From positions 310,001 through 374,000 of the forward strand of contig NZ_JACVHC010000007.1 of the NCBI RefSeq assembly GCF_017976235.1: DNA of 64,000 nt. Reading direction: 5' to 3'. Below the pieces are notes generated by a model. That model was given only the letters and a program-made list of their open reading frames with translations, searched no databases and was not told where the DNA came from. A program made the position numbers and the translations under genes. Numbering within the stretch: the first letter of the stretch is position 1; every line of letters begins with the position of its first letter. Shown one piece after another: positions 54,367 to 62,482 of this stretch. Source of the DNA: Pseudomonas anatoliensis (lineage in GTDB: Bacteria > Pseudomonadota > Gammaproteobacteria > Pseudomonadales > Pseudomonadaceae).

Positions 54367-54884
54367 TGAATACCAAGCGCGTGACGGGTTGGGTGGCGTT
54401 CTTCGGCGTGACGGCCGCGCTGGCCTGGTTGCCGGAATATTTTTCGCCGAGCGACGATGCGGATTCGACGGATGTTGCCGTGGCCACCCCGGCGAAAACC
54501 GCCGCCCGTGGCGCCTTGCCGGCAAACACCACAAAGGCCAAAACAGCAGCCATCAAGGACCTGACCCCGGCGGGCGATCTGTTCGCCGGGAAATCGTGGA
54601 AGGCCGCGCCAACCCTGGCCACGGTCACCGAAACAGCCGTCAATCTCACACCCGTGGTGCAAGCCCCGAGCCTGCCACCGGTGCCGTTTCAGTTCGTCGG
54701 CAAGCTGCATGACCGCAGCGACCTGCAAGTGTTTTTGCAGAACGGCGAAAAAATCTACGTCGTGCGCAACGGGGATGTGATCGACGACACCTGGAAGATC
54801 ACCGGCATTTCCGATCTGGAACTGAGTCTGGTCTACCTGCCTTTGCATTTGTCGCAGACCTTGTCTGTGGGGAGTACGCAATGA
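54366..54884 (+). CDS. PilP/GspC-like linker protein ('secretion system X' component)
   Basis: A 172-aa protein with an N-terminal membrane helix (residues about 8-24), a low-complexity Ala/Lys/Pro/Thr stretch, then a small domain PFQFVGKLHDRSDLQVFLQNGEKIYVVRNGDVIDDTWKITGISDLELSLVYLP. That is the HR/PilP-type domain that binds the secretin. Pseudomonas databases label homologs 'secretion system X translation initiation factor', a misleading name. It overlaps the secretin gene by 4 bases. Start ATG at 54366; a GTG at 54363 is adjacent. Confidence 0.75.
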   Translation: MNTKRVTGWVAFFGVTAALAWLPEYFSPSDDADSTDVAVATPAKTAARGALPANTTKAKTAAIKDLTPAGDLFAGKSWKAAPTLATVTETAVNLTPVVQAPSLPPVPFQFVGKLHDRSDLQVFLQNGEKIYVVRNGDVIDDTWKITGISDLELSLVYLPLHLSQTLSVGSTQ

Positions 54885-56728
54885 ACCGATCCCGTTTGCT
54901 GATGAGCCTTGGCCTGTGTGCCGGGCTGACGGCGTGCAGCTCCGCGCAAGTGGCCAACAAGGAAGCCGCCGACCTGATCGAACAGGGCCAGTACGAGGCG
55001 GGTCTGGCGCGAGTCGAGGAAGGCTTGCGCGAGAATCCGCGTGATACCGAACTGCACCTGCTGCTCAACAGCGGCCGGGCCAAAGCCATAACCGCGCTGC
55101 TGACCTCAGGCGACACCGACCGCTCACGCCGCGATTTCGCTTCGGCCCGCACCGCTTACAGTCGCGTGCTGACCATCGAGCCGAACAACCGCCGCGCCCA
55201 GGATGCGCTGCGTCAACTCGAATACCTGCGCAGCATGGACGAGAAACTCGAACTGGCCCGGGGTGACCTGCGTCGCGGCGACATCTACGGCGCCGACCGT
55301 CAGGTCAAACAGATCCTCGAACTCGACCCGAAAAACGACGGCGCGCTGGAGCTGCAAGGCAACATCCGTCTGGTGCAGAGCCGTAACGTGATTGCCTATC
55401 CGCAACTGCGCACCAAGCTCGACCGGCCGGTGACCCTGGAATTTCGCGACGCCAACCTCAAGACCATTTTCGAAGTGCTGTCGCAGGTTGCCGGGTTGAA
55501 TTTCATCTTCGACAAAGACCTGCGTCCCGACATGAAAGCCACAATCTTCGTGCGTGACGTGCGTATCGAAGATGCTGTGGCGTTGCTGCTGCAACAAAAT
55601 CAGCTGCATCAGAAAGTGGTCAACGAAAACACCTTGCTGATCTACCCGGACTCGCCGCAGAAAGTGAAGGATTACCAGGAACTGGTGATGCGCACCTTTT
55701 ACCTGACCAGCATTGACGCCAACACCGCGCTGAACATGGTCAAGACCATGCTCAAGACCCGCGACGTATTCGTCGACGAGCGCCTCAACACCCTGACCAT
55801 GCGCGACACCGAAGACGCCGTGCGCATGGCCGAAAAACTTCTGCAATCGCAAGACCAGTCCAACCCGGAAGTGGTGCTCGAAGTTGAAGTGATGGAGGTT
55901 GCCACCCAGCGCATTCTCGACCTCGGCCTGCAATGGCCAAACACTTTCGGCGTGGTCAACAGCGACGGCTCGGCGGTGACGCTGCTCGATCAGCTCAAGG
56001 GCATCAACTCCAGCCGCATCAGCATCTCGCCATCGCCGCAAGCCAAGATCAACGCGCAGGACAACGACATCAATACCTTGGCAAGCCCGGTGATCCGTGT
56101 CAGCAACCGTGAACAGGCGCGTATCCACATCGGTCAGCGCGTGCCGATCATCAGTGCCACTTCGGTGCCGTCGACCCAAGGCCCGGTGATCACCGAAAGC
56201 GTCACTTATCTGGATGTCGGTCTGAAACTCGAAGTGCAGCCGACCGTGCATTTGAACAACGAAGTGGCGATCAAGATTGCTCTCGAAGTGAGCAACGCCA
56301 CCCCGCTGGAACCGACCCGCCAGGGCACGATTCCGGTGCAGGTCGACACCCGCAACGCACAGACCACACTGCGCCTGCACGACGGCGAAACACAGATCCT
56401 CGCGGGGCTGATGCGCAACGACCACGGCGCGACCGGCAACAAAATTCCGGGTCTGGGCGATATTCCGGGTCTGGGCCGCTTGTTCGGCAGCAACAAGGAC
56501 ACCGTCGGCAAGTCGGAGCTGGTGCTGTCGATCACCCCACGGATCGTGCGCAACCTGCCGTACCAGAGCCCGTCGGACATGGAGTTCTCCACCGGCACCG
56601 AAACCAGCATGCACATTCAGGCGCCGGATCGCTCGATGCAGACCTCCACCACGCCCGCGCCAGCCGCACAGCCTCGTGCTGTCGGTGAGTCGGCCGTGGC
56701 GACCCGTGTCACTGTCGAGAAGCCTTGA
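54881..56728 (+). CDS. gspD: TPR-containing type II secretin GspD (Xcm-like)
   Basis: A 615-aa outer-membrane lipoprotein-type secretin: lipobox GLTAC with Cys19. Residues about 25-165 are TPR repeats (EAADLIEQGQYEAGLARVEEGLRENPRDTE, RVLTIEPNNRRAQ, KQILELDPKNDGA). An N0/STN domain follows (about 180-265, VTLEFRDANLKTIFEVLSQVAGLNFIFD), with a single N1 domain and then the barrel with VSNREQARIHIGQRVPI and the C-terminal PGLGDIPGLGRLFG. Usual GspD has three or four N domains and no TPRs, so this is an unusual, likely self-piloting form. It is cotranscribed with the platform genes. Confidence 0.9.
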   Translation: MNRSRLLMSLGLCAGLTACSSAQVANKEAADLIEQGQYEAGLARVEEGLRENPRDTELHLLLNSGRAKAITALLTSGDTDRSRRDFASARTAYSRVLTIEPNNRRAQDALRQLEYLRSMDEKLELARGDLRRGDIYGADRQVKQILELDPKNDGALELQGNIRLVQSRNVIAYPQLRTKLDRPVTLEFRDANLKTIFEVLSQVAGLNFIFDKDLRPDMKATIFVRDVRIEDAVALLLQQNQLHQKVVNENTLLIYPDSPQKVKDYQELVMRTFYLTSIDANTALNMVKTMLKTRDVFVDERLNTLTMRDTEDAVRMAEKLLQSQDQSNPEVVLEVEVMEVATQRILDLGLQWPNTFGVVNSDGSAVTLLDQLKGINSSRISISPSPQAKINAQDNDINTLASPVIRVSNREQARIHIGQRVPIISATSVPSTQGPVITESVTYLDVGLKLEVQPTVHLNNEVAIKIALEVSNATPLEPTRQGTIPVQVDTRNAQTTLRLHDGETQILAGLMRNDHGATGNKIPGLGDIPGLGRLFGSNKDTVGKSELVLSITPRIVRNLPYQSPSDMEFSTGTETSMHIQAPDRSMQTSTTPAPAAQPRAVGESAVATRVTVEKP

Positions 56729-56730
56729 TC

Positions 56731-57204
56731 ATGAACGCCTCTCAGCGCGGTTTTACCTTGATCGAAGTCGTGGTGACGCTGGCCCTGATTGGCTTGCTGG
56801 CGAGCATGGCCGCGCCGTTGACCGAGACCCTGGTGCGGCGTGGCAAGGAGCAGGAATTGCGCACCGCGCTGTATCAGATTCGTGATGGTATCGACGCCTA
56901 CAAACGCGCATTCGATGCCGGTTACATCGAGAAGTCGCTAAACAGCAGCGGCTACCCGCCGAACCTGAAAATACTGGTCGAAGGCGTGCGCGATGTGCGC
57001 AGTGCCAAAGGCGCCAAGTTCTACTTTCTGCGCCGTATCCCGCGTGATCCGCTGGTGCCGGCCAAACGTGATGACGAAGGGGGTTGGGGCGTCCGCGCCT
57101 ACAACAGTTCGGCTCAAAACCCGCGCGATGGCGAGGACGTTTTCGACGTCTACTCCGTGGCACGCGGCAAGGGCCTCAACGGCATCGCCTACCGCGAGTG
57201 GTGA
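56731..57204 (+). CDS. Pseudopilin (GspG/H-like), Xcm-like
   Basis: A 157-aa protein with ATG at 56731. The leader MNASQRG is followed by FTLIEVVVTLALIGLLASM with Glu at +5, the canonical prepilin cut. The mature C-terminal domain includes KFYFLRRIPRDPLVP, the GspG-like 'DP' strand. Two bases separate it from the secretin stop. Assigning it to a numbered subunit is uncertain. Confidence 0.85.
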   Translation: MNASQRGFTLIEVVVTLALIGLLASMAAPLTETLVRRGKEQELRTALYQIRDGIDAYKRAFDAGYIEKSLNSSGYPPNLKILVEGVRDVRSAKGAKFYFLRRIPRDPLVPAKRDDEGGWGVRAYNSSAQNPRDGEDVFDVYSVARGKGLNGIAYREW

Positions 57205-57209
57205 ACCTC

Positions 57210-57584
57210 ATGCGCCGCGAAAAAGGTTTTACCTTGCTGGAGCTGATGGTGGTGATGGCGATTATCGCCACGCTGATGACCATTGCGCTGCCGCGCTACT
57301 TCAACAGCCTTGAAGCGTCGAAGGAAACCACCTTGCGCCAGAGCCTGTCGGCGATGCGCGAAGCGCTGGACCACTTCTACGGTGACACCGGTCGTTACCC
57401 CGACTCCATCGAGCAATTGATCGAGCAACGTTACCTGCGCAATGCACCACTGGATCCGATCACCGAACGCAAAGACCAGTGGGTGCTGATCGCGCCACCG
57501 GACGGTGTGGCGGGCGGCGTGGCCGACATCAAGAGCGGTGCTACCGGGAGGGCGCGTGATGGCAGCCAATATGCCGAGTGGTAA
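57210..57584 (+). CDS. Pseudopilin (GspG-like), Xcm-like
   Basis: A 124-aa protein with ATG at 57210. The leader MRREKG precedes FTLLELMVVMAIIATLMTIALPRYF with Glu at +5. The C-terminal half has RYPDSIEQLIEQRYLRNAPLDPITERKDQWVL. It is shorter than GspG at 36650 and probably a minor subunit. It overlaps the next pseudopilin gene by 26 bases. Confidence 0.85.
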   Translation: MRREKGFTLLELMVVMAIIATLMTIALPRYFNSLEASKETTLRQSLSAMREALDHFYGDTGRYPDSIEQLIEQRYLRNAPLDPITERKDQWVLIAPPDGVAGGVADIKSGATGRARDGSQYAEW

Positions 57585-58098
57585 ACACGCGCAGCAGGGC
57601 GGTTTCACCTACCTGGGCGTGCTGTTACTGATCGTCGTGATGGGCATGGGCCTGGCCAGTGCCGGCGAATTATGGTCGACCGCGTCTCGCCGCGATCGCG
57701 AGAAGCAATTGCTCTGGGTCGGCACCCAGTACGCCCAGGCGCTGCGCAGCTACTACCGCAGTTCGCCGGGGCTGGCGCAGTACCCGAAAGAGCTTGCTGA
57801 CCTGCTCGACGATCAGCGTTTTCCCGAAGCGCGGCATCACCTGCGTCAGCTCTATCCGGACCCGATCGGCCAAGGCGAATGGGCATTGCAGCGCGGTTTT
57901 GACGGACGCATCACCGGTCTCAACAGCCCTTCGACCGAGGTGCCGATGAAGCAATCGGGTTTCCCCACGCAGTGGTCGGATTTCGAAGGCATGCAGCGTT
58001 ATTCGGACTGGCAGTTCGTCGCTGAAAAAGCCTTCCTCGACGGCACCAGTGGCCCGGCCAAGGGACAGTCGAACTTGCCGCAGGCGTTGCAACCATGA
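57559..58098 (+). CDS. Minor pseudopilin without Glu5 (GspK-like tip subunit)
   Basis: A 179-aa protein with ATG at 57559 (GGGAGG ahead). The leader ends QQGG and the mature chain begins FTYLGVLLLIVVMGM, so position +5 is Gly instead of Glu. Lack of Glu5 is the hallmark of GspK, the tip subunit. The C-terminal domain is about 130 residues, smaller than classic GspK. Its stop overlaps the start of csgE by 4 bases, tying the secretion and curli genes into one transcript. Confidence 0.78.
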   Translation: MAANMPSGKHAQQGGFTYLGVLLLIVVMGMGLASAGELWSTASRRDREKQLLWVGTQYAQALRSYYRSSPGLAQYPKELADLLDDQRFPEARHHLRQLYPDPIGQGEWALQRGFDGRITGLNSPSTEVPMKQSGFPTQWSDFEGMQRYSDWQFVAEKAFLDGTSGPAKGQSNLPQALQP

Positions 58099-58487
58099 CT
58101 CGCCAATGGTGGTGCGCGCTGGCCCTCACCGTGGTGGCGTGCTGCGCCCATGCCGGTGAAGAAGATGAATTGATGGGCTTCATCGTCGACGACACGATCT
58201 CGCACATCGGCCACGACTTTTATTACTCGTTCAGTGAACGCCTGCGCGACACCAGCAAGATGGATTTCAACCTGGTGGTGCGCGAGCGGCCCGACGCGCG
58301 CTGGGGAAGCCTGGTGACCGTGGAATATCAGCAACGCCTGGTTTATCGGCGCTTCCTGCCGCCGAACACCGTGGAACTGAAGGACGAGGCCTACGCGGCC
58401 GCCGACTGGGTTCGACGCCAGGTTGTCCAGCGCAAGCTGGAGGCACTGTTGCAGGACACCACCGACCTTGAGAAGGACGAATTATGA
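58095..58487 (+). CDS. csgE: Curli assembly protein CsgE
   Basis: A 130-aa exported protein; signal peptide to CAHA-GEEDEL. The block GFIVDDTISHIGHDFYYSFSERL and VVRERPDARWGSLVTVEYQQRLVYRRFLPP is diagnostic of CsgE, the periplasmic cap that delivers curlins to CsgG. The ATG overlaps the upstream pseudopilin stop (ATGA), which is unusual: csgE is normally in its own csg operon. It overlaps csgF by 4 bases. Full length. Confidence 0.93.
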   Translation: MTRQWWCALALTVVACCAHAGEEDELMGFIVDDTISHIGHDFYYSFSERLRDTSKMDFNLVVRERPDARWGSLVTVEYQQRLVYRRFLPPNTVELKDEAYAAADWVRRQVVQRKLEALLQDTTDLEKDEL

Positions 58488-58915
58488 AAACCACAACGTT
58501 CTCACGGCGCAGCGGATTCTGGATCTCGGGGTTGTTGGTCGGCCTTGCCAGCGCTGCCGCCGTCCAGGCCACCGAGCTTGTCTACACGCCGGTCAATCCA
58601 TCGTTCGGCGGCAACCCGCTCAACGGCACCTGGTTGCTCAACAACGCCCAGGCGCAAAACGATCACGACGACCCGGACCTCAAGAGCCGTTCGAGCGTGG
58701 CCGGCACTTCGGCGTTGGAGCGCTTCACCAGTCAATTGCAATCGCGACTGCTAGGGCAGTTGCTGGACAACATCTCCACCGGCAACACGGGGAGCCTGTC
58801 CACTGACTCTTTTATCGTCAACGTCATCGACGACTCCGGGGCACTGAGCATTGAAGTGACCGATCGGGTGACCGGTGAAATTTCGGAAATTCAGGTGAAC
58901 GGCCTCAACCCATGA
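58484..58915 (+). CDS. csgF: Curli nucleation/assembly protein CsgF
   Basis: A 143-aa exported protein, slightly longer than E. coli CsgF. Signal peptide to VQA-TELVYTP. The mature N-terminus, VYTPVNPSFGGNPLNGTW, is the nearly invariant CsgF segment that inserts into the CsgG channel; LLNNAQAQND follows. CsgF couples CsgB/CsgA exit to nucleation at the surface. It overlaps csgE by 4 bases and is 29 bases ahead of csgG. Confidence 0.94.
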   Translation: MKTTTFSRRSGFWISGLLVGLASAAAVQATELVYTPVNPSFGGNPLNGTWLLNNAQAQNDHDDPDLKSRSSVAGTSALERFTSQLQSRLLGQLLDNISTGNTGSLSTDSFIVNVIDDSGALSIEVTDRVTGEISEIQVNGLNP

Positions 58916-58944
58916 CGGGCTGACGGTTCCGGGGAGTGCTGGAC

Positions 58945-59817
58945 ATGAAAAAAATAATCGCGCTAGGGCTGATGTTGGCGACATTACAAGGGTGCAGTCT
59001 GCGCGAGCCGATGTCGGCCGAGCAGGACACCGAAACCCCGACCCTGACACCACGGGCGTCGACCTACTATGACTTGCTGAAGATGCCGCGGCCCAAGGGG
59101 CGCTTGATGGCGGTGGTGTACGGTTTTCGTGATCAGACCGGGCAGTACAAGCCGACGCCGGCCAGTTCGTTTTCCACCAGCGTGACCCAGGGCGCGGCGT
59201 CGATGTTGATGGACGCAATGCAGGCCAGTGGCTGGTTTGTGGTGCTGGAGCGTGAAGGGCTGCAGAACCTGCTGACTGAGCGCAAGATCATTCGCGCGTC
59301 GCAGAAGAAGCCCAATACTCCGGTGAATATTCAGGGTGAGCTGCCACCGTTGCAGGCGGCGAACATGATGCTTGAGGGCGGGATCATCGCTTATGACACG
59401 AATGTGCGTAGCGGTGGGGAAGGGGCGCGGTATCTGGGGATCGATATTTCCCGGGAGTATCGGGTGGATCAGGTGACCGTGAATTTGCGCGCGGTGGATG
59501 TGCGTAGCGGGCAGGTGTTGTCGAATGTGATGACCAGCAAGACGATTTATTCGGTGGCGCGCAGTGCCGGGGTGTTCAAGTTTATCGAGTTCAAGAAGTT
59601 GCTTGAGGCCGAGGTGGGTTACACGACTAACGAGCCGGCGCAGCTTTGTGTGTTGTCGGCGATTGAGGCGGCGGTGGGGCATATGGTGGCCCAGGGGATC
59701 GAGCGGCGGTTGTGGCAGGTGGCGGGGGACAGTTCTTCGCCTTCGCAGGATGATGTGTTGAATCGGTATTTGAGTCAGAACAAAGTGGATCCGGAGGCTG
59801 AGGCTGACGCTGAGTGA
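58945..59817 (+). CDS. csgG: Curli secretion channel CsgG
   Basis: A 290-aa outer-membrane lipoprotein from the ATG at 58945 (GGGGAG ahead). Lipobox LQGC with Cys17. Features: KGRLMAVVYGFRDQTGQYKP, SFSTSVTQGAASMLMDAMQASGWF, VLEREGLQNLLTERKIIRA and GIIAYDTNVRSGGEGARYLGI, the family's channel-constriction region. The C-terminus carries about 15 acidic extra residues. It forms the nonameric curlin exporter. It is the last gene of the receiver-gspE-csgG operon. Confidence 0.94.
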   Translation: MKKIIALGLMLATLQGCSLREPMSAEQDTETPTLTPRASTYYDLLKMPRPKGRLMAVVYGFRDQTGQYKPTPASSFSTSVTQGAASMLMDAMQASGWFVVLEREGLQNLLTERKIIRASQKKPNTPVNIQGELPPLQAANMMLEGGIIAYDTNVRSGGEGARYLGIDISREYRVDQVTVNLRAVDVRSGQVLSNVMTSKTIYSVARSAGVFKFIEFKKLLEAEVGYTTNEPAQLCVLSAIEAAVGHMVAQGIERRLWQVAGDSSSPSQDDVLNRYLSQNKVDPEAEADAE

Positions 59818-60191
59818 ACATGGCGGCCTTTGGGCCGACCAGGTTCTTGTTGATTGAGTACATATCCGTTGCTGCGGTAATGGCTGCTTAGGGTTTCGCC
59901 CTTACGGCGACTCACTTTTTTTACAAACGCCTAAAAAAAGTAAGCAAAAAAACGCTTGCTCCTACGTGCGGCCCGCTCGCTGAGGCTCGGGGTTCCTTCG
60001 CTCCGGGATCGATCCGGGCGCAGCGCCTACGGTTTGCTTCGCTGCACCTCCTCTCGCTGTGTTTGGCTGCGCCAAACGGTCGCTGCGCTCCCACGCCCGG
60101 ATCAATCCCGGAACGAAGCCTTCCGACGTCGCTGGTGGATCAAGATCAAGAGCAGGCGAGCTGACACTCGGCCTAATGGCGGGCGCGTTTA
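59818..60191. repeat. Intergenic repeat-rich region after csgG
   Basis: No convincing gene is seen. It begins with the csgG-tail hairpin GGCCTTTGGGCC. It continues with an A-rich block (59930-59955) and a GC-rich stretch with several palindromes such as GTTTGGCTGCGCCAAAC (60061-60077) and CGGGATCGATCCGG. I recall this composite as a common Pseudomonas intergenic element, but I cannot name it. Confidence 0.5.
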
Positions 60192-60289
60192 CTGTAGGAG
60201 CTGCCGAAGGCTGCGATCTTTTGCTCTTGCTCTTGCTCTTGCTCTTGCTCTTGCTCTTGCTCTTGCTCTTGCTCTTGCTCTTGCTCTTG
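60192..60289. repeat. REP copy followed by a TTGCTC microsatellite
   Basis: A single CTGTAGGAGCTGCCG-family REP (60192-60223) runs into 11.5 uninterrupted copies of TTGCTC (60221-60289). The short open frames across it (Leu-Leu or Lys-Ser repeats) are artefacts of the repeat. Confidence 0.88.
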
Positions 60290-60481
60290 TAGGAGTGAGC
60301 CTGCTCGCGATAGCGGCTGACCGCCGCCCCATTCCTGTCTGAATACACCGAATCCAAACTGTAGGAACCAGTCTGCAGGCAATGCCTCACCTGCAGGCGC
60401 AGGCGAGATTTTTGGGAGGGGTGACGTTAGAATGCCATCACTTTCGCAACGCAAATCAAAAGGAATGAATAAGGGCTCATA

Positions 60482-61189
60482 TTGTTCGGGCTGGTGTTTG
60501 TGCTGACCGTCGTGTTTGCCGTTTATGGGGTGGTTGGCCTGATAGCACCGAAGGTATACAGGAACAAAAAAACCGGCAACGTCCCTGGCCGGTTGAGCAG
60601 TTTTCTGACGGGGATATTGCTGACGTCGCTGTCCTTCGCTCTTCTGACCTATCTCTCAACCCAAATTCAGCACGCCGGTAGATCTGAGGTGGTGTCCGCC
60701 AGCGCCAACCGCAACGCTGCACCTTCAGCGACCTCGTTGGGGCTGACTGCTCCCGAATTCCATGATGCGTTCAACGCTGCCATTGGCCGATACAATAAAA
60801 GTTATAAAATCGCCGACTTTGAAGTACGGACAGGTGGAGCCCAGCCAACGTTCTTGTATCAATTGAGCAACGATCTGCTGATGCAGGGAACCATTGATAC
60901 TAATGATGCCAATGTAGATGGCGTGACCCTGATGATTTTTTCGCCGAGCGGAAGCGAGGAAGAGCAGCGGCGGATATTGACCGTTTTGCTTGCGACGACT
61001 GAGGCACTCAACCCTGATATCCCGGTGGAGGAAAACAAGAAAATCGTCATGGACGTGTTCCATGACTCTATTGCGAATTTCAACTCCAAGCTGGGCGTCC
61101 AGCGGATAGTCGGCGACCTGACTTACTCATCGATCACGCTTGAATACACGGGAATGTGGTTCGTTATCACAAAGAGCAACAAGAGCTGA
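60482..61189 (+). CDS. Membrane-anchored protein, function unknown
   Basis: A 235-aa protein with a TTG start six bases after AAGGG. Two N-terminal membrane helices (residues about 2-22 and 41-60) precede a domain of about 150 residues exposed on one side (TAPEFHDAFNAAIGRYNKSYK, LTYSSITLEYTGMWFVITKS). The sequence is less GC-rich than its neighbours, which hints at transfer. I recognise no family. A hairpin with arms ATCCGCGAC/GTCGCGGAT follows the stop at about 61209-61240, without a strong U run. Confidence 0.55.
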   Translation: MFGLVFVLTVVFAVYGVVGLIAPKVYRNKKTGNVPGRLSSFLTGILLTSLSFALLTYLSTQIQHAGRSEVVSASANRNAAPSATSLGLTAPEFHDAFNAAIGRYNKSYKIADFEVRTGGAQPTFLYQLSNDLLMQGTIDTNDANVDGVTLMIFSPSGSEEEQRRILTVLLATTEALNPDIPVEENKKIVMDVFHDSIANFNSKLGVQRIVGDLTYSSITLEYTGMWFVITKSNKS

Positions 61190-61418
61190 GTGTTCACCAG
61201 CACATAAACATCCGCGACCTTTTCATCAGGAAGTCGCGGATTACCAATATCAAATTCCCCGTCGCAAAGCGTTTGCCTGGCACCGCCCATCCTTTATGAA
61301 TGCATCCAATCGGTGTGGGTTCTGATTTTGCTTTTCTGTCGGAGCTGCGGTGTGATGATTCGACTTGCCAGCGATGGCGGCCTGACAGCCGGCCAATTTC
61401 TTGGGGTTGTACGCATCC
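61190..61418. other. Intergenic region with degenerate REP fragments
   Basis: No gene supported. It contains the hairpin noted above and a partial GACTTGCCAGCGATGGCGGC repeat fragment around 61362-61383, leading into a full REP pair. Confidence 0.4.
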
Positions 61419-61498
61419 CTGTAGGAGCTGCCGCAGGCTGCGATCTTTTGATCTTGCTTTTGAAAAATCAAAAGATCGCAGCCTGCGGCAGCTCCTGC
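61419..61498. repeat. REP pair, CTGTAGGAGCTGCCG family
   Basis: Inverted copies around an A/T-rich spacer (ATCTTGCTTTTGAAAAATC). Confidence 0.88.
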
Positions 61499-61571
61499 CT
61501 TTGCGTATTTCAATTCTGGATGTTTAACGGTGTTTCGAATTCGCGGAACCTTCCCACAATGTTTTCAGGTT

Positions 61572-61842
61572 GTCCGTCGGACGTCCGGTCTCTAGCCTGT
61601 GTTCGTCGCTGCCAAATCAGCGACCGGGATTGGAAACCCCGACGTGAACCGAGCGCATTAGCGCTTTTCATGACGTATGCTTGCGCACCTTTATTGTGTG
61701 CACTCCGTTATGGCGGCTGTGCGCGGGAGACCTTCGGGTCAACCGGGTTCTCCGTTCCCCGGGTTTCCAGCCTGCGTACAGCTGCCACCTATTCGTTCGG
61801 AAACCGAATGGGCCAGCTCCACTTCAGGATCGGAGATTCACC
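61572..61842 (+). ncRNA. Candidate structured RNA leader of the DUF6124 gene
   Basis: A densely foldable leader directly upstream of the DUF6124 start. It has a 7-bp hairpin GTCGCTG/CAGCGAC (61605-61624), a closing helix GGCGGCTGT/ACAGCTGCC (61712-61720 with 61778-61786, one G-U), a UUCG hairpin GACC-TTCG-GGTC (61729-61740) and a weaker CCGGG/CCCGG pairing inside. It looks like a cis-regulatory or small RNA. I cannot assign it to a named RNA family. Confidence 0.45.
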
Positions 61843-62220
61843 ATGAAAAAACCAACACCCAACCCGCCAGAATCCGAAGCCACCCCCGACACCACATCCC
61901 CCTACGCCACAGTCGACAGCAAAAAACTCCACGAAGCCGCCGACCGCGCCCTCGATTACTACCTCCGTCCCGACCCCGGCATCATGGCCAGCACCAACGA
62001 GCCGGAAGCCATGTACTTCGCTAACCCCAGGTACAACACCGAATCCCTGCTCGCCAACGCCAGCGAAACCCTCGGCTCGGCCAGTGAAATGCTCAACAAC
62101 TTCGCTGCTTTGCTGCCGCCCTCACACCGCAAGACCGCGCTCGGTATTGCACAAGTCGTGATGCTGGGCGAACTGGCCGTCAATCAAGCCCTCGATCACG
62201 TCGAGTTGAAGGATGGCTAA
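61843..62220 (+). CDS. DUF6124 family protein
   Basis: A 125-aa protein with ATG at 61843 behind GGAG. The N-terminal MKKPTPNPPESEATPDTTSPYA and the KKLHEAADRALDYYLRP and VMLGELAVNQALDHV segments are typical of the DUF6124 (formerly DUF3077) family, found nearly only in Pseudomonas, in several copies per genome. No function is known. It overlaps the antitoxin-like gene that follows by 8 bases. Confidence 0.78.
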   Translation: MKKPTPNPPESEATPDTTSPYATVDSKKLHEAADRALDYYLRPDPGIMASTNEPEAMYFANPRYNTESLLANASETLGSASEMLNNFAALLPPSHRKTALGIAQVVMLGELAVNQALDHVELKDG

Positions 62221-62380
62221 TTCCCCGAAGATCCAAAACGATCAGGAAGTAGAAAAGCGCCGTCTGACCTTGGAAGCGTTGGCCGATGTGGATGCTGGTC
62301 GCGTTATTGATGATCAAGCAGTGCAGGACTGGGCTGAATCTTTGAGTTGCCCGGAATCACCATCCAAGAGTCCCCCATAA
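62213..62380 (+). CDS. Small antitoxin-like protein
   Basis: A 55-aa protein from the ATG at 62213, within the end of the DUF6124 gene. The core TLEALADVDAGRVIDDQAVQDWAESL resembles small antitoxins that pair with ParE/RelE toxins, which carry an ALADVDAGR-hinge-W motif. No toxin gene follows on this strand, and the minus-strand ParE has its own antitoxin. It is followed by a terminator. Orphan antitoxin or part of a DUF6124 module; I lean to the first. Confidence 0.55.
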   Translation: MANSPKIQNDQEVEKRRLTLEALADVDAGRVIDDQAVQDWAESLSCPESPSKSPP

Positions 62381-62400
62381 CTCAGGAAGGATGGGAAACA

Positions 62401-62432
62401 AAAAACGCGATCCTCGAAAAGGTCGCGTTTTT
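62401..62432 (+). terminator. Rho-independent terminator after the antitoxin-like gene
   Basis: AAAAACGCGATCC, a loop of about 7 bases and GGTCGCGTTTTT with one bulged T form the stem and U run. Confidence 0.85.
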
Positions 62433-62482
62433 GTCGTTAACAAAATAATTACGTTTGATCTGCCGGCATTTTTCGGTCTGCG

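Noticed and set aside
59962..60390. Open frames encoding Lys-Ser or Leu runs over the TTGCTC tract
   Set aside because: Products of a hexanucleotide repeat; no initiation signal or conserved domain.
61313..61846. Open frame through the REP pair and the DUF6124 leader
   Set aside because: It is built on repeat and structured leader sequence, and ends just inside the DUF6124 gene in another frame.
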